Counted from the first letter of the stretch, positions 16,794 to 26,036 are shown. The stretch is 64,000 nucleotides of DNA from Desulfotignum sp. (GCA_011390635.1 JAABSA010000017.1:299-64298), one strand, 5' to 3'. Translations and numbers: made by a program. Notes: generated by a model from the letters alone, not told the origin.

Positions 16794-17636
16794 TTAACTG
16801 TGCTGGGTCTGCGTGTGCGGATCCAGTATGTCTCTGAGGCCATCCCCCAGAAGGTTCAGCCCCAGTACGGTGATGAAAATGGCAATCCCCGGGAAAATGG
16901 AAATCCAGGGGGCGGTAAACAGCTGTTCACGGGCTGTGGAAAGCATCCCTCCCCAGGATGGTGTCGGCGGCTGCACGCCTAGCCCCAGAAAAGAGAGTGC
17001 TGCTTCCAGGAGAATGGCCCAGGCAACCCCCAGGGTCCCGATAATCAGGATCGGACCAATGATGTTGGGCAGAATCTGGGTGAACATCAGGCGGATACGT
17101 CCGTACCCCAGTGCCCTTGCCGCCTTGACATAGTCCAGATTTTTGGCGGACAGCGCCTGGGAACGGGTGATGCGGCAGGAAAAGGACCAGTTGGTGAATC
17201 CCATGGCAATGAAGACGTTGATCAGTCCGGGCCCAAGCAGGGCCATGATAGCCAGGGCAAATACCAGGGCCGGGATGGACAGCATGATATTGGTCAGGCC
17301 CATCACGAAATCATCCCACCAGCCCCCGAAAAATCCGGCGCTCAGTCCGAACAGGACCCCGATGATGGTGTTCAGGGTCTGGCTTACCAGGCCGATGGCG
17401 AGCGAAATCCGTGCACCGTAGATGACCCGGGACAGGATATCCCTTCCCTGGATATCCGTGCCCAGGTAATAGGGGGCACCGGGCGGCTCTTCCGATACCA
17501 TCAGATCAGAGTCGTCCACTGGATGGAATGGTGCGAGCACGGGTGCGAAAACAGCCACCGTGATGACGAACAGCGTAATACCCCCTCCCACAAGAAGGTT
17601 TGTCTGGCGGATAATTTTTCGAAGGTTCTTATTCAT
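16794..17636 (-). CDS. Dipeptide ABC transporter permease, DppC type
   Basis: 280 residues with an N-terminal anchor helix (about 15-37) and five further helices in the BPD_transp_1 domain. The N-terminal OppC motif (LGTDIQGRDILSRVIYGARISL) and the EAA-like loop (AARALGYGRIRLMFTQILPNI) are present. It starts in the last codon of dppB (ATGA overlap), so the two membrane subunits are co-translated and form the channel. Confidence 0.92.
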   Translation of the reverse strand: MNKNLRKIIRQTNLLVGGGITLFVITVAVFAPVLAPFHPVDDSDLMVSEEPPGAPYYLGTDIQGRDILSRVIYGARISLAIGLVSQTLNTIIGVLFGLSAGFFGGWWDDFVMGLTNIMLSIPALVFALAIMALLGPGLINVFIAMGFTNWSFSCRITRSQALSAKNLDYVKAARALGYGRIRLMFTQILPNIIGPILIIGTLGVAWAILLEAALSFLGLGVQPPTPSWGGMLSTAREQLFTAPWISIFPGIAIFITVLGLNLLGDGLRDILDPHTQTQHS

Positions 17637-18577
17637 TTATACGATGCCCTGATTCTTGGGTCGATGACTCCGTAGAGCAGGTCGACAATGAGATTAACCA
17701 GTAAAAAAGTGGAAATAATGACGAGGATACACCCCTGGGTAACCGGAATGTCCCGCTGAAAAATGGAATCCACCAAAAGCGATCCAAGTCCCGGCCAGGA
17801 GAACAGTTTTTCCACGATGACGGTCTGGGCCATCAGGTCCCCGAACTGCAGACCGGCCGTTGTCAGGATCAGGATCAGGGCATTTCTCATCACATGCTTC
17901 TGATTGATCAGAAGCTCTGACAGGCCTTTGGCCCTGGCAGTCCGGATATAATCAAGCGACAGGATCTCCACGACCGCGGCACGGGTTGTCCTCGCAAGAA
18001 GGCCGACATATCCGATGCCCAAGGTAAATGCCGGCAGGACAATATGTTTGATGCTCCCTTCGCCATATCCCTGGGGCGGCAGGAGTTGAAATTTTACCGA
18101 GACAAAGTACATGAGCAGCAGCCCCAGCCAGAACTGGGGCATGGAAACACCGGAGACGGCACCGATCATGGTAATTGTATCGGCAATCCGTCCCTGACGG
18201 AGAGCGGAGTAGAATCCTAAGGGGACGCCGAGGCAGATGGCAATGAGCATGGCCGTCATGGCCAGTTTCAACGTGGGCCAGATCCGCTCTTTGAGCAGTT
18301 GGTTGACCGGCTCCCGTCTCAGGAATGATTTTCCCAGATCACCGGTGACCAGTCCTTTCAGGTAGACGGCATACCGGTACCACAGGGGTTTGTCCAGCCC
18401 CCAGTCCCGCTTCATCTCTTCAATGTCTTCGGTCGTGAGGGTGCCGGTATCCTGTTCGCCTCGGGACATCAAAGCGGCATTTCCCGGCAGGACATTCAAA
18501 AGAATGAAAATGATCAAGGATATGGCCAGTATGGTGGGGATAAACTGCAACAGTCTGCGCACTGCATAAGCAAACAT
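17633..18577 (-). CDS. Dipeptide ABC transporter permease, DppB type
   Basis: 314 residues, six predicted membrane helices. The N-terminal signature (RRLLQFIPTILAISLIIFIL) and the EAA loop (TARAKGLSELLINQKHVMRNAL) are typical of DppB/OppB. It is the first gene after a strong terminator hairpin at 18607-18641 that separates it from the binding-protein gene, so its expression is probably lower than that of the binding protein. Confidence 0.92.
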   Translation of the reverse strand: MFAYAVRRLLQFIPTILAISLIIFILLNVLPGNAALMSRGEQDTGTLTTEDIEEMKRDWGLDKPLWYRYAVYLKGLVTGDLGKSFLRREPVNQLLKERIWPTLKLAMTAMLIAICLGVPLGFYSALRQGRIADTITMIGAVSGVSMPQFWLGLLLMYFVSVKFQLLPPQGYGEGSIKHIVLPAFTLGIGYVGLLARTTRAAVVEILSLDYIRTARAKGLSELLINQKHVMRNALILILTTAGLQFGDLMAQTVIVEKLFSWPGLGSLLVDSIFQRDIPVTQGCILVIISTFLLVNLIVDLLYGVIDPRIRASYK

Positions 18578-18606
18578 AGCCCTTCCTTCTGTCTCCGGGT
18601 GATTCG

Positions 18607-18641
18607 AAAAAAACCGGGAAGGCCCCGGAAGGCCTTCCCGG
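18607..18641 (-). terminator. Intercistronic intrinsic terminator after the binding-protein gene
   Basis: On the minus strand an 11-bp perfect inverted repeat (CCGGGAAGGCC with GGCCTTCCCGG, six-base loop) is followed by seven T. It lies between the binding-protein gene and dppB, consistent with partial termination giving excess periplasmic binding protein over the membrane complex. Confidence 0.85.
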
Positions 18642-18652
18642 CAGGTTACGGT

Positions 18653-20260
18653 CTACTTTTCATTGGCACGGGGAGAGGTTTCATCCACCCATACAGCGGT
18701 GAGATCCTGGAACATCATTTCCGGGGCAACCTTTGAGAGGTTGTGAACCCAGGGATGGAATGCCATGATCGCTTTGTTGTAATTGAAGAACCAGACCGGT
18801 GCTTCTTCGGTGAAAATGGCATCGGCCTTTTTCACCAGTTCGTTCTTTTCCGCGTCCGTTTCTGCCACGGCAGCCTGATCCAGCAGTTTATCAAACTCGG
18901 CGTTTTTGAACTTCACATAATTTCCGGATCCCACGTCCACATCTGATTTCCAGCGTGACATGGTTTCCAGGGAATCCGGGCCTGAATCCAGGGACCAGAT
19001 GAACATGTCGAAGTCACTGGACCGGATTCGGGCGTCCATTGCCGCGCCTTCCATCTGCTGGATTTTCAGCTCGATACCGATCTTTTTCAGGTAGGGCATC
19101 ATCGCTTCATAAATGCCGGTCCCCCAGGATTTATTGGCCGTACCAATGGCCCGCTCCACGACAAATCCGTTTTCATAGCCCGCTTCTTTCATCAGGGCTT
19201 TGGCTTTTTCCGGGTTGAACTCATACTTTTTTCCATCGGGATCAAACGCAGGTGAGGAAGAGGGCAGGTAGCCCCTTGCAGGGAATGCTTTTCCCTTGAG
19301 AATCTTTTCGATAATCAGGTCGGACGGGATGGCATAATTGATGGCCTGGCGGACCCGTTTGTCTGCAAACGGCTTGAAATCAGGATTCATACCGACCAGA
19401 CGGGTAAACATTTCCGCGACCTCGATCATGTTTTTGGAGATGACCGGGTCTGCCTTGTATTCCGGATAGTTGACGGCACCAACAATGGTGGCGTCCAGTT
19501 CCCTGGCCTTGAAGGCCAGATCACGCGCCGCTGCCTCACCCATGATCTTGTATGTGACTTTATCAAGGTACGGCATGCCTTCCATATAGAAATTATCAAA
19601 TTTTTCAAGGATGACCTCAGATCCCTTGACCCATTTTACAAACTTGAACGGGCCGCATCCGACCGGGTTGGTACCGAATGCATCACCTAACCTCTCAACC
19701 TCTTCTTTGGGGTAAATAACCACGGCCGGAAACCAGAGGGAGTAGCTCAGGTCGATGGGCGCAGTAAGAACGATCTGGAAAGTCAGGTCATCGATTTTTT
19801 TCATGCCGGTAAAGGTACTGATCTTGCCTTCGTGAAGGTCTTTTGCCCCTTCGATCATGTTGATATACCGGAAGGCCGGTGCTGACGGCTTCATGGTGGC
19901 GATGCGGGTGAAGCTCCATATCACGTCATCGGTAACCAGCTGCCGCCCGTTATGGAATGTGATATTGGGGCGGAGTTTAAAGGTGTATGTTTTTTTATCG
20001 GCTGATATCTCTAAACTCTCGGGAAGATCCAGGACGGGAACACTGTTCTGAGCATCCCAGCGGTACAGCCCCCTGTGGATATTCATCCCCACGAGATAGT
20101 CCTGGTACCGGCTGGTTTTTGTCAGGTCCAAGGTGCTCAGATCCCCCCCGTAGGGTGCCATGAAATTCAGGGTACCGCCTTTTCTGACGGCATAAGCCGA
20201 GCCGGAAAGAAGGAAACCGGTTAAAAACAATGCGGCCAGGATGATCATCCATTTTTTCAT
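18653..20260 (-). CDS. Peptide ABC transporter substrate-binding protein (SBP_bac_5, DppA/OppA-like)
   Basis: About 535 residues from ATG 20260, chosen because TTAAGGAGG lies eight bases upstream; a longer frame to 20314 is unlikely. A cleavable signal peptide (KKWMIILAALFLTGFLLSGSAYA) leads to the mature start VRKGGTLNF. Family landmarks include LPESLEISADKKTYTFKLRP, FHNGRQLVTDDVIWSF and KRVRQAINYAI. It should bind peptides or related amides in the periplasm and deliver them to DppBC. It is the third gene of the dgcA-dgcN-sbp series and ends just before an intrinsic terminator. Confidence 0.92.
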   Translation of the reverse strand: MKKWMIILAALFLTGFLLSGSAYAVRKGGTLNFMAPYGGDLSTLDLTKTSRYQDYLVGMNIHRGLYRWDAQNSVPVLDLPESLEISADKKTYTFKLRPNITFHNGRQLVTDDVIWSFTRIATMKPSAPAFRYINMIEGAKDLHEGKISTFTGMKKIDDLTFQIVLTAPIDLSYSLWFPAVVIYPKEEVERLGDAFGTNPVGCGPFKFVKWVKGSEVILEKFDNFYMEGMPYLDKVTYKIMGEAAARDLAFKARELDATIVGAVNYPEYKADPVISKNMIEVAEMFTRLVGMNPDFKPFADKRVRQAINYAIPSDLIIEKILKGKAFPARGYLPSSSPAFDPDGKKYEFNPEKAKALMKEAGYENGFVVERAIGTANKSWGTGIYEAMMPYLKKIGIELKIQQMEGAAMDARIRSSDFDMFIWSLDSGPDSLETMSRWKSDVDVGSGNYVKFKNAEFDKLLDQAAVAETDAEKNELVKKADAIFTEEAPVWFFNYNKAIMAFHPWVHNLSKVAPEMMFQDLTAVWVDETSPRANEK

Positions 20261-20362
20261 TTTCTGCCTCCTTAACATGTTTTTCTTGTTTAAAAAAACA
20301 GGACAATCCGTCACCCGTTGTGTGGCAGCCGGATCGTCTGCCTGCTGTGTCCCCTCACTGAT

Positions 20363-21538
20363 TTAATGCTTACATGAATGTGCACATAACAGATGGTTCT
20401 TTTCATTGTCAAACCTTTTTTTTCGTGGTGATGTATCCGGCAGGTACTGGTGATCCCTCATGAATTCCCGGATGGCCGGCATGAGCCGGGCCATTCCCTC
20501 CGGTGGAGATGCCAGGGGCAGGACAACGGGGATATCCCCCCTTTTTTCAAGATCACGCCGGTACTGAATCAGATCTTTTGTCGTGCCGCCATGGCCGTTC
20601 AGGCAAATGGCAATAACCCGTGCACCATACATCCCGGCCAGCCTGACCTCGGTATCGATATCCGGTCGCAGGCAGTAACGGGATTCCATCCCGGACACAT
20701 AAGCCCTGAAAGGGGCATGCTGGATAATGACCCCTTTTGTGTTTCCGGAAAGGATGATTTCCGATCCACATGGCCCAGACGGATTTCTGAGGGCCGATTG
20801 CCCTTCGATAACCATCAGGTCCGGTCTGGATTCAAGCTCACACCTGACAATGGCATCTTCAAGTTCCCCACTCACAAAGTCGTTCAGAGTCGCATCCAGG
20901 ATAAACCCATAGGCGTTTCCCTGGAGCCATCCTGTCTGGCCGGTATATATCATTTCAGCATGGATTCCGACCTCCTGGCAGGCCTCGACAATGAGCCTGG
21001 AAGTTGTGCGTTTTCCCACGGCGCAGTCAGTTCCAAGCACGGCAATCCTTGGAATTTTCATGTCATAGATCCGGCCGGACCAGAAACGGCACTGTTCAAA
21101 AGGCTTTGCGGCCCGGATGTCTATGATCTGGGCGTTATTCAGTCTGGCGGCTTCCATAAACATCGGGATCTGGTTCAGCTGCATGTGCATGCCGTTTATA
21201 ACGGAGATCCCCATGTTCAGGTATTCCATGACAATGGCCTGCCACTGTTCGTCCAGACGTCCCCCGCAAAGGGCCAGGCCGATGATGGCAAAGTCGGGTT
21301 TTGCCTTATGTTCTGTCAGGTAGGTGGTCATTTCCGCATATACAGGAAGTCCCCGGTACTTTCCATCCAGTACCTCACCTGCGTCTTTGCCGGCGCTGTA
21401 ATCATCAATCACTCCGGTGATGTCAAAGCGCCGGGTGCCGCGGATCAGCCCGTGGGCTGTCTTTGCATCGTCGGTATGCAAACGGCCGTTGGTCAGGATC
21501 ACTGCCGTACCCATCCAGAGATTTTTTTTCTCTTTCAT
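20363..21538 (-). CDS. DUF1611 protein, DgcN-like
   Basis: A 391-residue protein with an N-terminal Rossmann-like domain (GVIDDYSAGKDAGEVLDG) and a C-terminal P-loop domain beginning AVLGTDCAVGKRTTSRL, followed by MIYTGQTGWLQG and VIEGQSALRNPSG. This is the DUF1611 layout. DgcN of marine bacteria, a member of this family, has been reported to act with the racemase DgcA in D-glutamate catabolism through an N-acetylated intermediate. Here the start overlaps the dgcA-like stop by four bases, the same pairing, which supports a D-glutamate or related D-amino-acid role. Confidence 0.8.
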   Translation of the reverse strand: MKEKKNLWMGTAVILTNGRLHTDDAKTAHGLIRGTRRFDITGVIDDYSAGKDAGEVLDGKYRGLPVYAEMTTYLTEHKAKPDFAIIGLALCGGRLDEQWQAIVMEYLNMGISVINGMHMQLNQIPMFMEAARLNNAQIIDIRAAKPFEQCRFWSGRIYDMKIPRIAVLGTDCAVGKRTTSRLIVEACQEVGIHAEMIYTGQTGWLQGNAYGFILDATLNDFVSGELEDAIVRCELESRPDLMVIEGQSALRNPSGPCGSEIILSGNTKGVIIQHAPFRAYVSGMESRYCLRPDIDTEVRLAGMYGARVIAICLNGHGGTTKDLIQYRRDLEKRGDIPVVLPLASPPEGMARLMPAIREFMRDHQYLPDTSPRKKRFDNEKNHLLCAHSCKH

Positions 21539-22599
21539 TGGATCATTGTCACTCCAAGTCCGGGTTGGTCATTTGTTCTCATCCGACCGCTTTCAAGGAC
21601 AAATCCGCCCTTTGCAATATCCCGGGCGAGATCCAGGCTGCCGTCCAGATCCAGGTACCGGGTGGCCGGGGATGCCAGTGCCGCATGAAGGGCAGCGGCA
21701 ATACTGACAACGCTTTCATCCATGCATCCCCACATGAGATCAATCCCGGAAAGATCAGCCATCCGGGCAATGTCCATGCCCGGGCCGATACCACCGCATT
21801 TCATAAGCTTGATATTAAAAATGCCAAAGGGCCGGGGCTTCTGAAGAAGACCCGGCACATCATGCGGGCCATGCAGACTTTCATCAGCCGCAGACATCGA
21901 CCGCATCGATTCGCTCAATTCCTGCATGTCTGATATCTGCCCGTCTTTCAGAGGCTGTTCGCAAAATTCCACGTATTTTCTGGTCTTTTCAAAAACCCGG
22001 GTGAAGTCTTCAACAGAATATCCCTGGTTGGCATCCACCCTGATCCGGATGTCCCTGCCGAACCGTTCCCGGACCTTGAGTATCCGTTCGATATCTTCTT
22101 CAGGATTCAGCCCGGTTTTGATTTTCAGAATAAAAAATCCTCTTTCGACATATTCACGGGCTTCATCCAGGGTCTCTTCAAGGGACATGATACCGATGGT
22201 AATGGAAGTGGGAAGCCCATCATGACTCCTGCCCAGAAGATCTGCCAGAGGCAGCCCTAGTGATTTCCCCACCAGGTCATGCAGCGCTATGTCTGCCGCA
22301 GCTACAGCTGCCGGTGCACCTTTCATGGATTTTTGCACCGCTCTGAGCAGCGATGCGGCCTTCCGGATATCCTGTCCTTTAAAAATATCTTCAAGGGCTG
22401 TTGCCGCCCCCATACTTTTTCCCATGGTTTCCCCGGTGACACCTGGAGCCGGAGAGCCTGCCCCGATACCGGTGATACCTTTTTCCGTCTCCAGCATGAC
22501 AAACAGGTTTTCAACCGAGTCAATCTTGTCGTAAGCGATGGTATATGGACGTGTCAGCCTGAGGTTTTCTTTCCAGAAGTTAACGGTTGTTATTTTCAT
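21535..22599 (-). CDS. Enolase-superfamily epimerase, DgcA / dipeptide-epimerase type
   Basis: 354 residues. Muconate-lactonizing subgroup residues are visible: ILKIKTG (catalytic Lys of KxK), RVDANQGY (metal Asp), CEQPL (metal Glu), MSAADESL (metal Asp) and FNIKLMKCGG (second catalytic Lys), with MDESVVSIAAALH near the end. Such enzymes epimerise L-Ala-D/L-Glu dipeptides or racemise N-acylated amino acids. The adjoining DgcN-like gene favours N-acetyl-D-glutamate, while the peptide transporter and D-aminopeptidase also fit murein dipeptides. It appears to be the first intact gene of the main cluster. Confidence 0.85.
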   Translation of the reverse strand: MKITTVNFWKENLRLTRPYTIAYDKIDSVENLFVMLETEKGITGIGAGSPAPGVTGETMGKSMGAATALEDIFKGQDIRKAASLLRAVQKSMKGAPAAVAAADIALHDLVGKSLGLPLADLLGRSHDGLPTSITIGIMSLEETLDEAREYVERGFFILKIKTGLNPEEDIERILKVRERFGRDIRIRVDANQGYSVEDFTRVFEKTRKYVEFCEQPLKDGQISDMQELSESMRSMSAADESLHGPHDVPGLLQKPRPFGIFNIKLMKCGGIGPGMDIARMADLSGIDLMWGCMDESVVSIAAALHAALASPATRYLDLDGSLDLARDIAKGGFVLESGRMRTNDQPGLGVTMIQ

Positions 22600-22618
22600 G
22601 GATTAATCTGCCCAGCCG

Positions 22619-22741
22619 TTATTGAACCGTGGGTGCGGATACACCCAGTTTGCTTGCAAGCTCTTTGGCCGGCATCCGACCATCTTCTGAAAGCAGTTTG
22701 ATTAACCGCCGGTCGATTATATCAATGTCTTGCCTTTCCAT
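22619..22741 (-). pseudogene. Lrp/AsnC regulator, HTH-only remnant
   Basis: From ATG 22741 the frame gives 40 residues (DIDIIDRRLIKLLSEDGRM, PAKELASKLGVSAPTVQ), the N-terminal helix-turn-helix of Lrp/AsnC regulators. TAA at 22619-22621 then interrupts the recognition region, and the same frame continues only briefly (RLGRLIHENNNR) before another stop. The ligand-binding RAM domain is missing. A GGAGG lies 14 bases upstream. It sits 20 bases before the DgcA-like gene in the same direction, so it looks like the relic of a cognate regulator; a functional DNA-binding micropeptide is less likely. Confidence 0.65.
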
Positions 22742-22898
22742 TATGGTTGATCGAGCCTCCGGTGAAAAGATGTCGGATGATCAATGGCAAAGACAGTTCA
22801 TCCTGCCGGTAAAAAAATGCACGTATTTTAAATAATTAAAAAACAAGTCGGGTTATATTTGCATTCGCTAAATCATAATGTCAATAATTTTATTTATC

Positions 22899-24071
22899 TT
22901 ATTTTATGGCGGTAGAATTTAAAATCTGATTGACAATGGCGTTATACATTCTGATTCCAGGTTCAATGAGTTTGTCAGGAAAATCAAAATCAGGTTCATG
23001 CAGGTCCGGTTGATCCGGGCCGGACCCTAAATGAAAATATGCGCCTCCCCGGCTGCTGCTGTTAATAATATACCCCACATCTTCTCCGCCCCTCATGGGA
23101 GTTTCCATATAGTGAACCTCCAGATTATTTTCCTTTGCTGCTTTTTCAATAATCCGGCAGCATTCTTCGTTATTGGTGCAGGCAATGGTTTCATCAGTGT
23201 AAGTGATGGCCCAGTTTGTTAATGTTTCTTCTTTTGAAATTCTGGCAATGTACACTTCAATCTGATCGGTGAGTTTTTTTAATACGCTGTCTTTATATGC
23301 CCTCAAAGTGATGGCAATATGGGCATCCCCCGGAGCAGTGCCATATCCTGGATTTTTTCCCAGCACAAAATGCACAAGAGTTGCCATGGAAAAATGATCA
23401 GAATGAACGTCTGAATTGTTCTGCAGTTCATATGCCCTGGCAACGATCTTCACAGCAGAATTATAAGGACAGATACCGGATTCAGGCCGGGATGCATGGG
23501 CCGGGGTTCCTTTAAGATCGACAAGCATTGTGGTCACGGCCGGGCTCATTTGACCGGTCTTGAGCACAACCTGATTTTTCTTGTCTGATCTCCAGTTATG
23601 AAGGCCAAACACATAATCAGGTTGGATTTCTTCGAATTTTGGGTCTTTGATATATTTTCTTGCACCATCCAGGGTTTCTTCAGCAGGCTGAAATATCAAA
23701 ACAACCCTGCCCCTTTCCGGCCTGTTCTCCTGTAAAACAGCGCCCAAGCCGGCAAGGATTGCTGTATGTCCGTCATGGCCGCACATATGACCGACATTCT
23801 CAACTTCTGATGCATGTACAAAGCGATTTTTTTCCTGGATTGGCAAGGCATCAATGTCCGCCCTGAAAGCCAGGGTCGGACCGGGAATCCTGCCGTTATA
23901 AACTGCAGCGAGACCATACCCGCCAATGTTGGTAATGATTTTGTCGGGGTTGAATCGGGAAAGAAAATCATAAATTTTTTTGTGCGTGTTTTTTTCATTC
24001 CTGGAAAGCTCGGGATGCCGATGTAAATCTCTTCTAAATTTGATAAGCTCATCTAAATTTGACAGTTTCAA
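22899..24071 (-). CDS. M20-family N-acyl amino acid amidohydrolase
   Basis: About 390 residues. Metal-binding landmarks include RADIDALPI, GHMCGHDGHTAI, FQPAEETLDGARK, VFGLHNW and a late GGEDVGYI, matching the IAA-Leu hydrolase / AbgB / HipO type. TTG 24071 is preferred because GGGAGG lies nine bases upstream; an in-frame ATG at 24089 begins inside that ribosome site. The enzyme should deacylate N-acyl amino acids in the cytoplasm. Next to the DgcN/DgcA pair it is a good candidate to release free amino acid after racemisation of an N-acylated intermediate. Confidence 0.88.
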   Translation of the reverse strand: MKLSNLDELIKFRRDLHRHPELSRNEKNTHKKIYDFLSRFNPDKIITNIGGYGLAAVYNGRIPGPTLAFRADIDALPIQEKNRFVHASEVENVGHMCGHDGHTAILAGLGAVLQENRPERGRVVLIFQPAEETLDGARKYIKDPKFEEIQPDYVFGLHNWRSDKKNQVVLKTGQMSPAVTTMLVDLKGTPAHASRPESGICPYNSAVKIVARAYELQNNSDVHSDHFSMATLVHFVLGKNPGYGTAPGDAHIAITLRAYKDSVLKKLTDQIEVYIARISKEETLTNWAITYTDETIACTNNEECCRIIEKAAKENNLEVHYMETPMRGGEDVGYIINSSSRGGAYFHLGSGPDQPDLHEPDFDFPDKLIEPGIRMYNAIVNQILNSTAIK

Positions 24072-24089
24072 TATTTGAAATCCTCCCAT

Positions 24090-24455
24090 AAAAGAATTCT
24101 TTCAACAGTCAATCTGCCCAATTGAAATCATCTTCTTGTGTTAGAGTAAAAATAATGCACCGACGTTGATTTTTCCGTGCATGATTGATACTGCGATTTG
24201 ACTCTGCTGAGAAATATAGACAAAAATTATTCTTTTTTAAAGATCACTCTGTCCCAAAAAAAAATATTACCGTAAAATGGTGGATACAGCAGAAAGTGTC
24301 TTCAGGGTGATTACTATTTTACACCCGGTTTTTAATGGACGATCTGCAGCATCACTGTCAGCTGGTTTGTCATAACCAAAATCCGTGAAATTTTGGTTGT
24401 CTGTATTCAGGTAAAGGATTATACTCCACCAGTTTACAAGCATCAGAGGAGCAGA
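24090..24455. promoter_or_regulatory. Divergent intergenic region with inverted repeat 24374-24398
   Basis: Separates the minus-strand catabolic cluster from the EamA gene. AACCAAAAT and ATTTTGGTT form a 9-bp perfect inverted repeat with a seven-base spacer at 24374-24398, about 60 bases before the EamA start, suitable for a dimeric regulator. No T-tract follows, so a terminator is unlikely. No gene was recognised in the region. Confidence 0.35.
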
Positions 24456-25394
24456 ATGAAAAAAAAAGGGGCATATAAAGGATTTTTGCTGGTGATTTTT
24501 TCAGCAGTCCTTTTTGGTACAACAGGCACTTCCCAGGCTTTGGCACCGGAAGGTATTTCCTCCACTGCCATAGGATCTTTGCGTCTGCTCATCGGAGGGC
24601 CGGCATTGCTGCTGCTGGCTGCATTGTTCAGCAAAACCAGTCCGTTTTCTTTCCGCCCCCCCCTGGTACCTACTTTTATTGCAGCTTGCGGCATTGTCAT
24701 ATTTCAGCTGTGCTTTTTCGAGGCGGTAGCCCGAACAGGGGTGGCCCTGGGAACCATCGTCGCCATTTGCATCGCCCCGGTTATTTCCGGTCTGCTCAGT
24801 GCCGTTTTTCAAAATGAGCAGTTGAACCGGACCTGGCTGGCAGCATCCATCCTGTCAATCTGCGGATGTATTCTTCTCACCGTGGCAGGCAGTGATGTGA
24901 AAGTCGATACCGCCGGTGTTCTGCTGGCCACTGCCGCCGGATTCGGATATGCGGTTTCCCTTGTGGCAAGCAAGGCTGTGGTGGCAGACCATTCTCCTGT
25001 CCTGGGCATTGCCGTCATCCTCTGTGTGGGAGCAGTCCTGGTATTTCCCCGGGTGATTGCAGAAGACCTTTCCCAGGTGATGACCGCTCACGGCATGGCA
25101 GCAGTGCTTTATCTGGGGCTGGTGGCAACGGCAGGGGCCTATCTGCTTCTGGCAAAAGGGCTTTCAGTGATTCCGGTGTCCAGAACCGCCATTGTGATGC
25201 TGGTTGAACCGCTGACCGGTTGCCTGCTGGGTGTATTGCTGCTTGGTGAAATATTTACACCTGTATCAGCTGTGGGCTCAGTGCTTATTTTCAGCGGGCT
25301 TGTGATAATTTCAATTTCGCCGGACAAGGCCGGTCCCATGACACCCGTGCCTGCCCCGCCAAAACGCAAGGTTTTATTCAGGTTCCGCAAATAG
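24456..25394 (+). CDS. EamA/DMT-family transporter
   Basis: About 312 residues from ATG 24456, chosen for the GAGGAGCAG site. Ten hydrophobic helices in two EamA repeats are visible; the first repeat starts GFLLVIFSAVLFGTTGTSQALAP and the second near AGVLLATAAGFGYAVSLVASKA, with the typical LVEPLTGCLLGVLLLGE in helix nine. Proteins of this family export amino acids, purines or other metabolites. The divergent position beside a D-amino-acid catabolic cluster allows, but does not prove, an amino-acid exporter role. Confidence 0.88.
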   Translation: MKKKGAYKGFLLVIFSAVLFGTTGTSQALAPEGISSTAIGSLRLLIGGPALLLLAALFSKTSPFSFRPPLVPTFIAACGIVIFQLCFFEAVARTGVALGTIVAICIAPVISGLLSAVFQNEQLNRTWLAASILSICGCILLTVAGSDVKVDTAGVLLATAAGFGYAVSLVASKAVVADHSPVLGIAVILCVGAVLVFPRVIAEDLSQVMTAHGMAAVLYLGLVATAGAYLLLAKGLSVIPVSRTAIVMLVEPLTGCLLGVLLLGEIFTPVSAVGSVLIFSGLVIISISPDKAGPMTPVPAPPKRKVLFRFRK

Positions 25395-25426
25395 CGTTGT
25401 GCCCTTGCAAAAGGATAAGATTTTCT

Positions 25427-26026
25427 ATGATATCAGATAAAAAATGTCAATGGTGTGGCAAACAGGCATCTTCCTATAATTCAATTTTTATTCCGGCTGA
25501 GGATAAAAATCTCTGTGTATGCCTGCATTGTTACAACCAGGAAATATCAAAAGCTGCCGGCATTGATTTTGATCAGGTTCAGCTTCATCCGGTGGTTTTG
25601 ACAGACAAGGATGGCAAAGACCATGAATTTCATTTTTCGTTGCGCCTGATGGGAGACAAGCAGGTTCTCAGTGCCTTTGAAGTTGCCGGTGATGCTTTGA
25701 GCGGATATGAATTCAGCTGTATTGGTAACACGGCAGACGGGATCTTTTCTGTTTTTTCACAATTGTATGGCCGTATGCTGAGTGCCTTGAACCAAAAACA
25801 CATCTGTAAGAATACAGAAACCGGCACCTGGCAGATAACCCGGGAAGATATTGTCAGGGGCCGGATTTCCTGTGATGATGCATCAGGTGAATATCCCCGG
25901 ATTCCCAAACTACTCATTGACGGCAAGGCAGTCTCCTGGGATGAATTCGGCCGGATGCTCATGCCCTACCAGGGATTCAGGTTTATACTGCAGATTGCTG
26001 ATCCCGCTGATGATACACAAGGATGA
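25427..26026 (+). CDS. Zinc-ribbon protein of unknown function
   Basis: About 199 residues from ATG 25427 (AAAAGGATAAG upstream; an earlier in-frame ATG at 25397 is less likely). The N-terminus carries two Cys pairs, CQWCGKQ and CVCLHCYNQ, forming a probable zinc ribbon. The rest (FHFSLRLMGDKQVLSAFEV, DGIFSVFSQLYGRML) looks like a soluble alpha/beta domain without catalytic motifs that I recognise. It follows the EamA gene by about 30 bases and could be co-transcribed. Confidence 0.6.
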   Translation: MISDKKCQWCGKQASSYNSIFIPAEDKNLCVCLHCYNQEISKAAGIDFDQVQLHPVVLTDKDGKDHEFHFSLRLMGDKQVLSAFEVAGDALSGYEFSCIGNTADGIFSVFSQLYGRMLSALNQKHICKNTETGTWQITREDIVRGRISCDDASGEYPRIPKLLIDGKAVSWDEFGRMLMPYQGFRFILQIADPADDTQG

Positions 26027-26036
26027 TTGGGTCGGC

